The position numbers were made by a program, and so were the translations under genes. From JAJDTT01 sp022827025 (GTDB lineage: Bacteria; Acidobacteriota; UBA6911; RPQK01; JAJDTT01): 64,000 nt of DNA. Below, one piece after another: positions 25,059 to 33,761 of the stretch. Positions within the stretch are counted from its first letter, which is position 1, and every line of letters starts with the position of its first letter. Location of the stretch: NCBI GenBank assembly GCA_965203535.1, contig OZ241897.1, positions 2,356,001-2,420,000 on the forward strand. Direction: 5' to 3'. The notes under the pieces were generated by a model. It had not been told where the DNA came from. It worked only from the letters and a program-made list of their open reading frames with translations, and ran no database searches.

Positions 25059-26690
25059 ATGGCGAAAACGTCCGAGAGCCCTCGCTCGCCGATGCAGCCC
25101 CGCCACAAGCACCCTCTCGTCGAGCTGTGGACCATCGCCTGGCCCACGGTCCTGACCATGACCAGCTACACGGTGATGCAGTTCGCCGACAAGCTCATGG
25201 TGGGGCAGGTGGGGCCGGTGGAGGTGGCCGCCCAGGGCAATGGCGGCATCTGGGCATTTACCCCCATTGCCTTCACGCTGGGTCTGTTGACGGTGGTCAA
25301 CACCTTCGTCAGCCAGTCCATGGGAGCGAAACGCGCCTCGGACGCCCCTCGTTACGGCTGGGCCTCGCTCTGGCTCAGCGCCGGGATGTGGGTGGTGCTG
25401 ATGCTTCCCTACGCCCTGTTGCTCCAGTACCTCTTCCCGCTGATCCACTCCGCTCAACGGGACCAGATTCAACTTGGGTTGGAGAACGCTTCGGGAGCCG
25501 ATCTCGTGGCGGCGCAAGCGGAATTGGAGCAGTTGGACACATTGATCGGCCTGGAGACCCAATATGCGCAGATTCTCCTGGCCGGATCGATCCTCCTCCT
25601 GATCAGCCGGGCCCTGCATCACTATTTCTTCGGCCTGCAAAGACCCAAGGTGGCCACGGTTTCGGCCATCTGCGGGAACGTGACCAACGTCGCGGTGAAC
25701 TACGCGCTCATCTTCGGACATCTGGGCGCGCCCGGCTGGGGCCTGCCGGGCATCCCGGGGCTGCCCGCCCTGGGACTGACGGGCGCCGCCCTGGGAACCA
25801 TCGCCGGCACGCTGGTGGAATCGGTGATCCCCGTGATCCTGTTCCTGGGCCCCTCCATGAACCGGGAGCTGCGGAGCCGGCGGCAATGGAGGCCGCAGAA
25901 GGGCCCCATCCTGGACCTGCTGCGAATCGGAGTCCCGGCCGGCGTCCAGGTGGGAAACGAAATGGCCTGCTGGTCCATCTTCATGACCCGGCTGGTGGGC
26001 GTCTTCGGGACGTATCACCAGACTGCGGGGTGGATTTCCATCACCTACATCCACCTCAGCTTCATGCCGGCCATGGGCCTGTCGGTGGCGGTGACCACAC
26101 TCGTGGGCAGCTATCAGGGCGCGGGTCAGCCCGACGTGGCGGCCGCCCGGGCCCGCTTGGGAGTCCTGGTGGGCCTGATCTACATGACCCTGTTAGGAGT
26201 CGTCTTCTTCCTCTTCCGGTATGAGCTGGTGTCCATCTTCGTGGGCGGGCTCCACCTGGACCCCGCAGAGGCCAGGCAGATCGTGGAGATCGGCGCCACC
26301 CTCATGATCTGCGCGGCCATATTCCAGGCCTTCGACGCCTTCGGGATCATCTACACGGGCGCCCTCCGCGGCGCCGGGGACACGCTCTGGCCCAGCGCCG
26401 TCACCATCCTCCTGAACTGGACCTTCATTCTGGGCGGCGGTTGGCTCATGACCCTGTACTATCCCCAACTCGAATCGGTGGGTCCCTGGGTGGCGGCGAC
26501 GGTCTACATCATCGTTCTGGGCGTGACCATGGCCTACCGCTTCGAGTCGGGCCGCTGGCGCACGCTGCGGATTCTGGAGCCGACGAAGCAGGATGCCGCC
26601 CGGATCGCTCCCCTCAGCCCCACGGCTCCGGTGTCCGAGCCGGGGGCCGCCGTGGTGGACATCGCCGAAGAGGTGGGACGCGTCGACTGA
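25059..26690 (+). CDS. MATE-family efflux transporter
   Basis: A 543-residue inner-membrane protein with about twelve hydrophobic segments. Both MATE halves are visible: PLVELWTIAWPTVLTMTSYTV… FADKLMVGQVG at the start, and PILDLLRIGVPAGVQVGNEM in the second half with GMGLSVAVTTLVGSYQGAGQ-like and FQAFDAFGIIYTGALRGAGD segments. It would export drugs or metabolites using Na+ or H+. The C-terminal 40 residues are a hydrophilic Pro/Ala/Glu tail. It converges on the aminotransferase gene with 13 bases between. Confidence 0.9.
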   Translation: MAKTSESPRSPMQPRHKHPLVELWTIAWPTVLTMTSYTVMQFADKLMVGQVGPVEVAAQGNGGIWAFTPIAFTLGLLTVVNTFVSQSMGAKRASDAPRYGWASLWLSAGMWVVLMLPYALLLQYLFPLIHSAQRDQIQLGLENASGADLVAAQAELEQLDTLIGLETQYAQILLAGSILLLISRALHHYFFGLQRPKVATVSAICGNVTNVAVNYALIFGHLGAPGWGLPGIPGLPALGLTGAALGTIAGTLVESVIPVILFLGPSMNRELRSRRQWRPQKGPILDLLRIGVPAGVQVGNEMACWSIFMTRLVGVFGTYHQTAGWISITYIHLSFMPAMGLSVAVTTLVGSYQGAGQPDVAAARARLGVLVGLIYMTLLGVVFFLFRYELVSIFVGGLHLDPAEARQIVEIGATLMICAAIFQAFDAFGIIYTGALRGAGDTLWPSAVTILLNWTFILGGGWLMTLYYPQLESVGPWVAATVYIIVLGVTMAYRFESGRWRTLRILEPTKQDAARIAPLSPTAPVSEPGAAVVDIAEEVGRVD

Positions 26691-26703
26691 GGCGCCGGAG
26701 CGG

Positions 26704-27894
26704 CTACCAGTCGCCCCGCTCCAGGAAGCGGCAGATCCTCTCCATCGCCGGCTCCAGGACGGAAAAGCCGGGCGCCGTGCAGATGCGGAAAGATCCGCCG
26801 CCGCCCCGGCCGAAGGCCACGCCCGGAGCCACCGCCACCTTGTACCGGCGGAGGAGCGCCAGGGCGAAGGCGAAGGAATCTTCCAGTCCCTGGACGGCGG
26901 GAAAGACGTAGAAGGCTCCGGCCGGTTTCAGCACCGAGACCGACTCCAGGGAAGCCAGGGCCTGGAAGCAGTACTCGTTGCGCTTCCTGAGCTTCTCCAC
27001 CATCTCCGGGATCCCGTCGTCCTGCTGGCGGAGCGCCAGCTCGCCGGCCCGCTGGATCATGGAAGCAGCGTGGGAAACGATGAACTCGTTGATCTGGGCG
27101 CCCTTGGAAATGAAGTCCCGGCGCGAAACCACCCACCCCAGCCGCCAGCCGGTCATGCAGTAGCTCTTGGAGAAGGATTGGACCACCACCACCGCGTCGT
27201 CCCGGCCGGCGATCCGCAGGATCGAGGGAGCCGCCTCGCCCTGGTAGTAGATGCGCTCGTAGACCTCGTCGGCCAGCAGCCAAAGACCGTTGCGGCGACA
27301 GAAGTCCAGCAATCGCCGCTGGTCGCCGGGGGACGCGACCCAACCCAGGGGGTTGGAGGGCGAGCTGTAGACGAGCAGCCGGGTCCGGGGCGTCAGCGCA
27401 GACTCCAGGGCGTCGAAATCGGGGACCAAACGGCCTTCCCGGCGCAGGAAGGGGACCTCCCTGGGGCGGCCGCTGAAGAGGCTGACGATGGCCGCCGCAT
27501 TGGGCCAGTTGGGGGTCAGAAGCAGCGCCTCGTCCCCCGGATTCAAGAGGCACCGGATCGACAGGTTGAGGGCCTGGACGCCTGAAGCCGTCACCAGGAT
27601 CTCCGAGGCCGGGTCGAGCCGGACCTGATGGAGCTCGAGATATTTTTCGGCCAGTGCCTCCCGCAGACCGGGCAGGCCCGAGTTCTCGGTGTAGAAGGTG
27701 TAGCCTTCCGCCATGGCCCGGCTGGCCGCCTCCTTGATGAAGTCCGGCGTGGGCATGTCCGACTCGCCGAACTGGAGCCGGAGCACTCCCTCCATGGTGA
27801 AGGCCACGTCCGCCAACTCCCGAATCTGGGAGGGCTTCACCTGGAACACGCTGGAAGCCAGACCTATCTGGGCGCCGGACCGCTCGTTCTCCAT
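26704..27894 (-). CDS. PLP-dependent class I/II aminotransferase
   Basis: A 396-residue fold-type I aminotransferase. LRLQFGESDMPTPDFIKEA is the N-terminal part. VTASGVQALNLSIRCLLNPGDEALLLTPNWPN covers the phosphate-binding segment, YSSPSNPLGWV is the Asn loop, and the PLP Lys is in VVVQSFSKSYCMTGWRLGW. The final Arg that grips the substrate carboxylate is in GGSFRICTAPG. It probably transaminates an amino acid. The ATG at 27894 is preferred since a TAGACT box lies 11 bases before it; the ATG at 27930 would start upstream of that box. Confidence 0.88.
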   Translation of the reverse strand: MENERSGAQIGLASSVFQVKPSQIRELADVAFTMEGVLRLQFGESDMPTPDFIKEAASRAMAEGYTFYTENSGLPGLREALAEKYLELHQVRLDPASEILVTASGVQALNLSIRCLLNPGDEALLLTPNWPNAAAIVSLFSGRPREVPFLRREGRLVPDFDALESALTPRTRLLVYSSPSNPLGWVASPGDQRRLLDFCRRNGLWLLADEVYERIYYQGEAAPSILRIAGRDDAVVVVQSFSKSYCMTGWRLGWVVSRRDFISKGAQINEFIVSHAASMIQRAGELALRQQDDGIPEMVEKLRKRNEYCFQALASLESVSVLKPAGAFYVFPAVQGLEDSFAFALALLRRYKVAVAPGVAFGRGGGGSFRICTAPGFSVLEPAMERICRFLERGDW

Positions 27895-27905
27895 TTTTCG
27901 GGGCC

Positions 27906-27911
27906 AGTCTA
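27906..27911 (-). promoter_or_regulatory. predicted -10 box TAGACT for the aminotransferase gene
   Basis: The minus strand reads GTAGTAGACTGGCCCC, 11 bases before the ATG at 27894, giving a leader of about five bases. The same GTAGTAGACTGG string precedes the gene at 15396. Confidence 0.45.
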
Positions 27912-27996
27912 CTACGGAGGCGGCGGACATGGGTCAGACGACCTGCGTTGGATTGACACGGCGACCCGTCTGGTCCAGGCTTCGGATCATTCCAAG

Positions 27997-28671
27997 ATGG
28001 AGCTTTTCAACGTATCCCCTTCCTGCCTGAAGGCGGGCCTCCACTCTCGCGCCATTCTCTTCCGGGGGGTCTCGATCCGGCCCTCGCCGCCCGGTTTCCC
28101 GGAGCGGGTCCGCCGGATCGCAGCGGATCTCCGGGCCCGTTTTCCCACGCCCCGGTCGGTTCGCGAGTCGCCCCCGATGGTGGAACTGCATTCCATCTTC
28201 AGGAACGTTGGAGTCAACCCCCGCAAGCTGCAGCCGTCCTGTGAAAGGCTCGTGCAGTTGGTCCTGAAGCGGGGCGCCATTCCGTCCATCAACAACCTGG
28301 TGGACACCTACAATCTGGTGAGTCTCAGGTCGAACTGTTCCCTGGGGGCCCACGACCTGGACCGCCTCGTCCCGCCGGTCCGACTCCGGTTCCTGAACGG
28401 CGACGAATCCTTCGTGCCCCTGGGAAGCCGGGAGCCGGAACCCTTCGGGCGCGGCGAATTCGGATACGTGGATGCCCGGAATCGCTTGATCTGCAGGTTG
28501 GACGTCCGCCAGGCCGAGTTCAGCAAGATCACCCCCGAGACCACCAACGCGCTGCTCATCGTGGGCGCCACCCGGGCCCTCGGCACAGTGCGCGTGGAAC
28601 GGATTCTGGCCGAGACCGTGGAGGAGATCACCGGGATCTGCGGCGGCAGCGGTGAGATCCTGGCGGGGTGA
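27997..28671 (+). CDS. B3/4 domain protein (PheT B3/B4-like)
   Basis: A 224-residue free-standing B3/4 domain, the editing-site fold of the phenylalanyl-tRNA synthetase beta chain. Characteristic segments are GAIPSINNLVDTYNLVSL, CSLGAHDLDRL and DALLIVGATRAL-like (TTNALLIVGATRALGTVRVE). Stand-alone members may edit mischarged tRNA or act on other substrates; this is not established. The ATG at 27997 begins the conserved N-terminus MELFNVSPSCLKAGL. It ends 15 bases before the methyltransferase. Confidence 0.82.
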   Translation: MELFNVSPSCLKAGLHSRAILFRGVSIRPSPPGFPERVRRIAADLRARFPTPRSVRESPPMVELHSIFRNVGVNPRKLQPSCERLVQLVLKRGAIPSINNLVDTYNLVSLRSNCSLGAHDLDRLVPPVRLRFLNGDESFVPLGSREPEPFGRGEFGYVDARNRLICRLDVRQAEFSKITPETTNALLIVGATRALGTVRVERILAETVEEITGICGGSGEILAG

Positions 28672-28686
28672 CAGGAACCATCGAAC

Positions 28687-29505
28687 ATGACGAACTTTCG
28701 CGACTTCGAGCACGGACGGTGGCAGGAGGCCGTCGAGACCTACGCGGGCTTCTGGGCCGACCTGACCCGCCAGACCGTCGCGCCCCTGTTGGATGCGCTT
28801 CAAGTCGCTCCGGAAACCCGCCTCCTGGACGTGAGCTGCGGAACCGGGCACGTCGCGGCGGCGGCGGCCTCGGAAGGAGCTTCGGTGGTCGGAGTCGACT
28901 TCTCCAGCGAAATGCTGTCCAGAGCCCGAACCCTCCACCCCACCCTGGACTTCCGGCTGGGGGACGCCGAGGAGCTGGACTTCCCGGACGGGAGCTTCGA
29001 CGTCGTGGCCATCAATTTCGGGATGCTCCATTTCCAACATCCGGAGCGGGCCTTGGCTCAGGCCTTCCGCGTGCTGCGGCCGGGCGGACGAGCCGCCTTT
29101 ACGGTCTGGGCAGCTCCGGACCGGTCCCGGGCCTTCGAAGTCGTCTACGGCTCCATTCGCGATTACGGCACACTGGAGGTCCCGCTACCGCCCGGGCCAC
29201 CCTTCTTCCGTTTCGGCGACCCGGAGGAATCGCGCCGGGTCCTCCTGGCAACCGGGTTCCAGAAGCCGCGAGTCGAGTCTCTCCGGTTGACTTGGCGACT
29301 CCCTTCCGCGGCGGTCCTCCTGCGGGCGTTCGAGGAGGGGACAGCCCGCACCGGTCCCACGCTGTTGGCGCAGAAACCGGAAGACCTGGTCCGTATCCGC
29401 AACGCCATCCTGGAGCGGGCATCGGCCTACGAAGTGGACGGCGGTCTGGAAGTCCCCATGGTGGCTGTCCTCTGCCGGGGACGAAAGGAGAGTGGCCCCG
29501 GGTGA
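28687..29505 (+). CDS. class I SAM-dependent methyltransferase
   Basis: A 272-residue methyltransferase. Motif I is LLDVSCGTGHVAAAAA, motif II VVGVDFSSEMLSRAR, then LDFPDGSFDVVAINFGMLHF and the motif FRVLRPGGRAAFTVWA, as in the UbiE/Methyltransf_11 group. The substrate is unknown. It follows the B3/4 gene closely and is probably co-transcribed. Confidence 0.88.
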   Translation: MTNFRDFEHGRWQEAVETYAGFWADLTRQTVAPLLDALQVAPETRLLDVSCGTGHVAAAAASEGASVVGVDFSSEMLSRARTLHPTLDFRLGDAEELDFPDGSFDVVAINFGMLHFQHPERALAQAFRVLRPGGRAAFTVWAAPDRSRAFEVVYGSIRDYGTLEVPLPPGPPFFRFGDPEESRRVLLATGFQKPRVESLRLTWRLPSAAVLLRAFEEGTARTGPTLLAQKPEDLVRIRNAILERASAYEVDGGLEVPMVAVLCRGRKESGPG

Positions 29506-29528
29506 AGTACGGGTGAGTTGACAGCTTT

Positions 29529-29555
29529 GTATCAATATTGGATACTTCTGTATCC
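29529..29555 (+). promoter_or_regulatory. candidate operator of the XRE-PBP regulator
   Basis: GTATC (29529-29533), seven bases, GATAC (29541-29545) is an inverted repeat; a third half-site GTATCC (29550-29555) touches the ATG at 29556. Placement over the start of the regulator gene suggests autoregulation. No copy was seen before modA itself. Confidence 0.5.
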
Positions 29556-30587
29556 ATGCGAAACAGTCTCTCTCACCGGCGACGGCGTCTGAACTGGTCC
29601 CAGCAGGAGCTGGCCCGGCGCTCCGGCCTCTCCCGCGCCGCCATCAGCGCCATCGAGACGGGACGGGTCATTCCATCCACCGCGGCCGCACTCGCCTTGG
29701 CCCGCGCCTTCGACTGCTCGGTGGAGGATCTATTCAGCCTGGGCGACGTCGACAGCCAACATGTCGATTGGGCCTGGGAGCCCCGGCGGCAACGGGGTCG
29801 TTTCTGGCGGGCGAGAGTCGGCGGCAGGACCCTCGCCTTCCCCACCGAGTGGACGCTGGCGGGCAGCCTGCGCCACGACGGCGTCTACGGAGAACACAAG
29901 CTCGAGCTGACCCGGACCATGAACCCCGAAAAGACGCTGGTCGTGGCCGGGTGCGACCCGTCGGTGGGCTTGCTCTCCTCCCACGTCGGGGCCGATTGCG
30001 GTCTCCGGGTCCTTCCCCTGATCCGCTCCAGCCGGGAAGCGATCCGGCTCCTGGGACGGGGCCTGGTGCACGCGGCGGGCCTTCATTTCGACCCTGCCGA
30101 GAACCTCCGGGCGGCGCGCGAGGTCCTGGCCGAAAACTTCCGTCTCGTCCGCGTGGCTCGATGGGAGGCGGGCGTGGCTCTGGACCCGGCTCAGAAGGCC
30201 GCTTCGGTCCGCGAAGTCCTGGCCTCGAACCTGCGCTGGGTGGGCCGGGAGGAGGGTTCGGCCGCCCGGCAGTGCCTGGATCAGATCCTGGGATCGGGGA
30301 CCAAGCCCACCGGCTACCATCATACGGCTCGCGATCATCATGGAGTCAGCGAGACCATTCGGACCGGGTGGGCCCAGGCCGGGATCTGCGTCCGCCTGCC
30401 GGCGCAGGAACGGGGACTGCGCTTCCTCAAGGTCCGGGAGGAGAGCTACGACCTCTGCTACCGGGCCGACCTGGAGTCCACGCTCCCCATCCGGAGTCTC
30501 ATGGAGGTCCTCCGCTCCCGGTCCTATCGAAACGATCTGCAACAGCTTCCCGGCTTCGAGGCCGCCGGCGCCGGTGAGCGGATCTAG
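29556..30587 (+). CDS. XRE-type regulator with PBP-like ligand domain (molybdate/tungstate sensing likely)
   Basis: A 343-residue protein. Residues 3-60 are an XRE helix-turn-helix (LNWSQQELARRSGLSRAAIS AIETGR type). Residues about 120-330 form a periplasmic-binding-protein-like domain (LVVAGCDPSVGLLSSHV… GLRFLKVREESYDLCYR). This HTH plus PBP-like pairing accompanies molybdate or tungstate transport genes in many bacteria. The modA start is nine bases downstream, so regulator and transporter form one operon. It probably senses cytoplasmic oxyanion and controls modABC. A TTG at 29538 lies inside the operator and is not the start. Confidence 0.85.
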   Translation: MRNSLSHRRRRLNWSQQELARRSGLSRAAISAIETGRVIPSTAAALALARAFDCSVEDLFSLGDVDSQHVDWAWEPRRQRGRFWRARVGGRTLAFPTEWTLAGSLRHDGVYGEHKLELTRTMNPEKTLVVAGCDPSVGLLSSHVGADCGLRVLPLIRSSREAIRLLGRGLVHAAGLHFDPAENLRAAREVLAENFRLVRVARWEAGVALDPAQKAASVREVLASNLRWVGREEGSAARQCLDQILGSGTKPTGYHHTARDHHGVSETIRTGWAQAGICVRLPAQERGLRFLKVREESYDLCYRADLESTLPIRSLMEVLRSRSYRNDLQQLPGFEAAGAGERI

Positions 30588-30596
30588 CAAAGTCTC

Positions 30597-31385
30597 ATGC
30601 AGAAACGCTCCCTCCCGAACCGCTTGCGCACGGCCGCCGCGGTCCTGCTTGCGGCCGCGGCGCCTGCCTGCGGCGCCCGCGAAGAAAGTTCGTCTTCCAT
30701 CCTCTTCTTCGCGGCGGCCAGCACCCAGGACGCCGTCCGGGAGATCTCCACCCGGTTCGAGGCCGAATTCCAAGTGCCGGTGTCCCTGAACTTCGCCGCC
30801 TCGTCGACCCTGGCGCAACAGATCCTGGCCGGCGCCGGAGGCGACCTGTTCCTCTCCGCCAACGTTCATTGGGTGGAGGAGGTCATGGCCGAAGGCCTGG
30901 CTTCAAGCCGGCGGGACCTGTTGGGAAACCGGCTCGTGATCATCGCCCCGGCGGAGAGCGGCCTCCAGCTCCGGAAAGCGTCCGACCTGTTGGGTTCGAA
31001 AATCGGCCGCCTGAGTCTGGCCGACCCCGAGGGCGTCCCCGCGGGGATCTACGCCCGGGACGCACTGCGGAGACTCGACCTGTGGAAGTCCCTCCGATCC
31101 AAGGTGGTGCGCGGTTCCGACGTCCGCCAGGCCCTGTTCTTCGTGGAGCGGGGTGAGGCGGAGGCGGGCATCGTCTATTCCACCGATCTGCGCATCTCGG
31201 AGGCGGTGCAACCGCTCCTGGAACTCGACTCCGCCTCGATCCGGCCCATCGTGTACCCCCTGGTCCTCTTGAAATCTCCCGGCGAGGCGGCCAAGCGTTT
31301 CTTCGAATACCTCTCCTCCCCGGAATCCGCTGAGGTCTTTCGACGATTCGGGTTCTCGATACTTCCACCGGGAGTCCCATGCTGA
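30597..31385 (+). CDS. modA: molybdate ABC transporter substrate-binding protein
   Basis: A 262-residue binding lipoprotein (signal AAAVLLAAAAPACGA, lipobox Cys near residue 22). ModA features are ILFFAAASTQDAVREI with the Ser-Thr that binds oxyanion, LNFAASSTLAQQILAGAGGDLFLSAN, and GVPAGIYARDAL. It delivers molybdate or tungstate to ModBC. Its stop overlaps the modB start by seven bases. Confidence 0.93.
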   Translation: MQKRSLPNRLRTAAAVLLAAAAPACGAREESSSSILFFAAASTQDAVREISTRFEAEFQVPVSLNFAASSTLAQQILAGAGGDLFLSANVHWVEEVMAEGLASSRRDLLGNRLVIIAPAESGLQLRKASDLLGSKIGRLSLADPEGVPAGIYARDALRRLDLWKSLRSKVVRGSDVRQALFFVERGEAEAGIVYSTDLRISEAVQPLLELDSASIRPIVYPLVLLKSPGEAAKRFFEYLSSPESAEVFRRFGFSILPPGVPC

Positions 31386-32065
31386 CCGATCCGGAGTGGA
31401 ACGCCGTCGTGACGAGCCTCAAGGTGGCCACCGCCTCCGTGGCCCTGGGCCTGCCGTTCGCCGTCGGCCTGGGCTATTTCCTGGCTCGGTGGAGGTCGGC
31501 CGGCAAATGGATCGTGGAGACGGCGGTGAATCTTCCCCTGGTGTTGCCGCCGGTGGTCACCGGCTATCTTCTCCTGCTCCTGATGGGACGAAACGGCCAC
31601 TTGGGCCGGCTGCTGGACGAGTTTCTGGGCTGGCGGGTGGTCTTCACCTGGTACGCCGCGGTGGCCGCGGGAGCCATCGTGAGCTTTCCCCTGATGGTCC
31701 GGACGATCCGCGTCTCGTTCCGGAGCGTGGACACGCGCCTGGAGGAAGCCGCTCGAAGCCTGGGCCGGAGCCGTCTCTCCACCTTCTACCGGGTCAGCCT
31801 GCCGCTGGCCCTGCGGGGAATCGTGGCCGGCTCGGTCCTGGGCTTCGCCCGAACCCTGGGCGAGTTCGGCGCCACCATCATGGTGGCCGGCAACATTCCG
31901 GGACAGACCCAGACCATCCCCACCGCCATCTATTCGCTGGTCCAGAGCCCGGGAGGGTGGGACCGGAGCAAACGACTACTGTTGGTGTCCATCCTGCTGG
32001 CCTGCGTCACGCTGGCGGCCAGCGAGATCCTGGAACGGAGACGGGAACGCCATGAGCTATCTTGA
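31379..32065 (+). CDS. modB: molybdate ABC transporter permease
   Basis: A 228-residue membrane subunit with about five or six segments. It shows SLKVATASVALGLPFAVGLGY, LPLVLPPVVTGYLLLLLMG, and the EAA loop ARSLGRSRLSTFYRVSLPLA followed by GFARTLGEFGATIMVAGNIPG, diagnostic of ModB. It forms the channel with ModC. Overlaps modA by seven bases and modC by 14. Confidence 0.95.
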   Translation: MLTDPEWNAVVTSLKVATASVALGLPFAVGLGYFLARWRSAGKWIVETAVNLPLVLPPVVTGYLLLLLMGRNGHLGRLLDEFLGWRVVFTWYAAVAAGAIVSFPLMVRTIRVSFRSVDTRLEEAARSLGRSRLSTFYRVSLPLALRGIVAGSVLGFARTLGEFGATIMVAGNIPGQTQTIPTAIYSLVQSPGGWDRSKRLLLVSILLACVTLAASEILERRRERHELS

Positions 32066-32720
32066 CTTCCGGGCCAGCCACCGGTTCTCCACCGGTTTCC
32101 GTCTCGAGGCCGAGTTCGAGACGGACCAGTTGGTGACGGCTCTCTGCGGCCCCTCCGGGAGCGGAAAGACCACGATTCTGGAGATGATCGCGGGACTGAA
32201 GCAGCCCCACCAGGGACGCATCGAAGTCGGCCGGAAAGTGGTCCTGGACCGGCAGCGGCGAATCATGGTGCCGCCCGAACGGCGCCGCATCGGGTTCGTC
32301 TTCCAGGACCGGCGGTTGTTCCCGCACCTCACCGTGGAGAGCAATCTCCGCTTCGGCCGGAGACAGAACGGAAGGCCGGGAGCAGGGATCCGGTTCGATC
32401 GCCTGGTGGAGGTCCTGGATCTGGGGCGCCTGCTGACACGCTACCCGCGCACCCTCTCGGGCGGAGAGCAGCAACGGGTGGCACTGGGCCGGGCTCTGCT
32501 GATCCACCCGGAATTCCTGCTCCTGGACGAACCCACGGCCGCGCTGGACGAACCCCTGCGGGACCGCATCCTGGACTACATCGCGCGGGTCATCGACGAG
32601 TGGCGAATCCCCACCCTGATCGTGAGCCACGTCCGGGAGGCCGTCCTCCGCCTGGCCAGCCGAACGATCCTGCTGAACCAAGGCCGGATCGTGACTTCCG
32701 AGTCGGCGTCGTTACTGTAG
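32052..32720 (+). CDS. modC: molybdate ABC transporter ATP-binding protein, short form
   Basis: A 222-residue ATPase. Walker A GPSGSGKTT, Q-loop FVFQDRRLFPHLTV, signature LSGGEQQRVALGRAL, Walker B FLLLDEPTAALD and the switch His in LIVSHVREAV are all intact. Classical ModC is about 350 residues with a C-terminal molybdate-binding TOBE domain; that domain is absent here, so transport is probably not inhibited in cis and the XRE-PBP protein may be the only oxyanion sensor. Confidence 0.93.
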   Translation: MSYLDFRASHRFSTGFRLEAEFETDQLVTALCGPSGSGKTTILEMIAGLKQPHQGRIEVGRKVVLDRQRRIMVPPERRRIGFVFQDRRLFPHLTVESNLRFGRRQNGRPGAGIRFDRLVEVLDLGRLLTRYPRTLSGGEQQRVALGRALLIHPEFLLLDEPTAALDEPLRDRILDYIARVIDEWRIPTLIVSHVREAVLRLASRTILLNQGRIVTSESASLL

Positions 32721-32903
32721 AAGAAGGCGAAAACAGCCGGGTTTTACAGTCCGTGGCGAATGTCGTCACGGTCTGTTGAGGCGAGGGATCATCAACTCCC
32801 CACTCCCCCACCGCAACCGCCGTTTCGCAAGAGACTCTTTGGGACAATGGAGTACACTGGCCAAAATCAACAGTGCTCGAATTTGGATCCCAAGGAGATC
32901 ATC

Positions 32904-33761
32904 ATGAAGTCTTTCCCCAAGAGCTACTTCGCCTCACGAGGCCTCCGCGAAACTTCATTTGAATCGCTGAACGAAGCTCTGATGCTCTTTCTCGAACAGA
33001 TGGAGCCGACGGTTTATGGCGACGCCACTCGGGAGCTGAAGACCGAGGAGCAAGCCGTCCTTCGCCAAGGCAAGCCGCAGCCGGGGCCGGACCCACTGGC
33101 TCAGACCACCGCCAAATATGCCGCGAACCAAGCCCTGGTGCTCGTTCTCGAACAAATGGATCCGGCGGTCTATGGCGACGCCACTCGGGAGTTGACGGCC
33201 GAGGAGCAAGACATCCTTCGTCAAGGCGGTCTGGTTCTGGAGCCGCAGCCGGGGCCGGATCCACTGGCTCAGACCACCGTCAAATACGCTGCCATCGTCA
33301 CGCGAAGCCTTTCGAGCAAAGCCGCGAGCCGCAGGCTCGGACTGAGCCTGGGCCGGATTCGCCGGATGATCGCGGATCGATCACTGTACAGCTTTCGGAT
33401 CGGCCATCGCCGTTGCATTCCGGATTTCCAGTTCCAGGGCAACCGGTTGGTGTCCAACATCGCGGGAGTCAACCAGGCGCTCCCGCATGATCTGCACCCT
33501 GTTGAAGTGTACAACTGGTATCACCTGCCGAGCCTCGATCTGTTCCTGGGTGACAACATCGATGACACCATCCGACCACTGGATTGGCTGAAGGGAGGGT
33601 ACGACGCCGAGCGAGTGGTGTTCCTCGCCAACCGCATGGAGGGGCCCCGTGGCCAAGCTTCCGAACAGACCAGATCCGGTCCGACTTCAGAGAATTCCTC
33701 CGAGCTTGGTCTCGCTGTCCACCGGGACCCTGCTCCACCGCATCTACCGGCGCGGCGGTGA
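32904..33761 (+). CDS. antitoxin partner of RES toxin, with internal duplication
   Basis: A 285-residue protein ending in the DNA-binding and toxin-partner region typical of RES operons (TRSLSSKAASRRLGLSLGRI RRMIADRSLYSF, then TIRPLDWLKGGYDAERVVFL). AAGGAG lies seven bases before the ATG. Residues about 23-74 and 75-130 are a tandem duplication of the same approximately 52-56-residue segment (LEQMEPTVYGDATREL and LEQMDPAVYGDATREL). The C-terminus runs 37 residues into the toxin gene in another frame. A homologous single-copy protein would be about 230 residues. It should neutralise the toxin encoded from 33649. Confidence 0.82.
   Translation: MKSFPKSYFASRGLRETSFESLNEALMLFLEQMEPTVYGDATRELKTEEQAVLRQGKPQPGPDPLAQTTAKYAANQALVLVLEQMDPAVYGDATRELTAEEQDILRQGGLVLEPQPGPDPLAQTTVKYAAIVTRSLSSKAASRRLGLSLGRIRRMIADRSLYSFRIGHRRCIPDFQFQGNRLVSNIAGVNQALPHDLHPVEVYNWYHLPSLDLFLGDNIDDTIRPLDWLKGGYDAERVVFLANRMEGPRGQASEQTRSGPTSENSSELGLAVHRDPAPPHLPARR
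32970..33293 (+). repeat. in-frame tandem duplication inside the RES antitoxin gene
   Basis: Copy 1 is about 32970-33125 and copy 2 about 33126-33293. Long identical stretches remain, including GGCGACGCCACTCGGGAG and CCGCAGCCGGGGCCGG. Copy 2 is 12 bases longer, adding VLEP-like residues. Confidence 0.85.
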
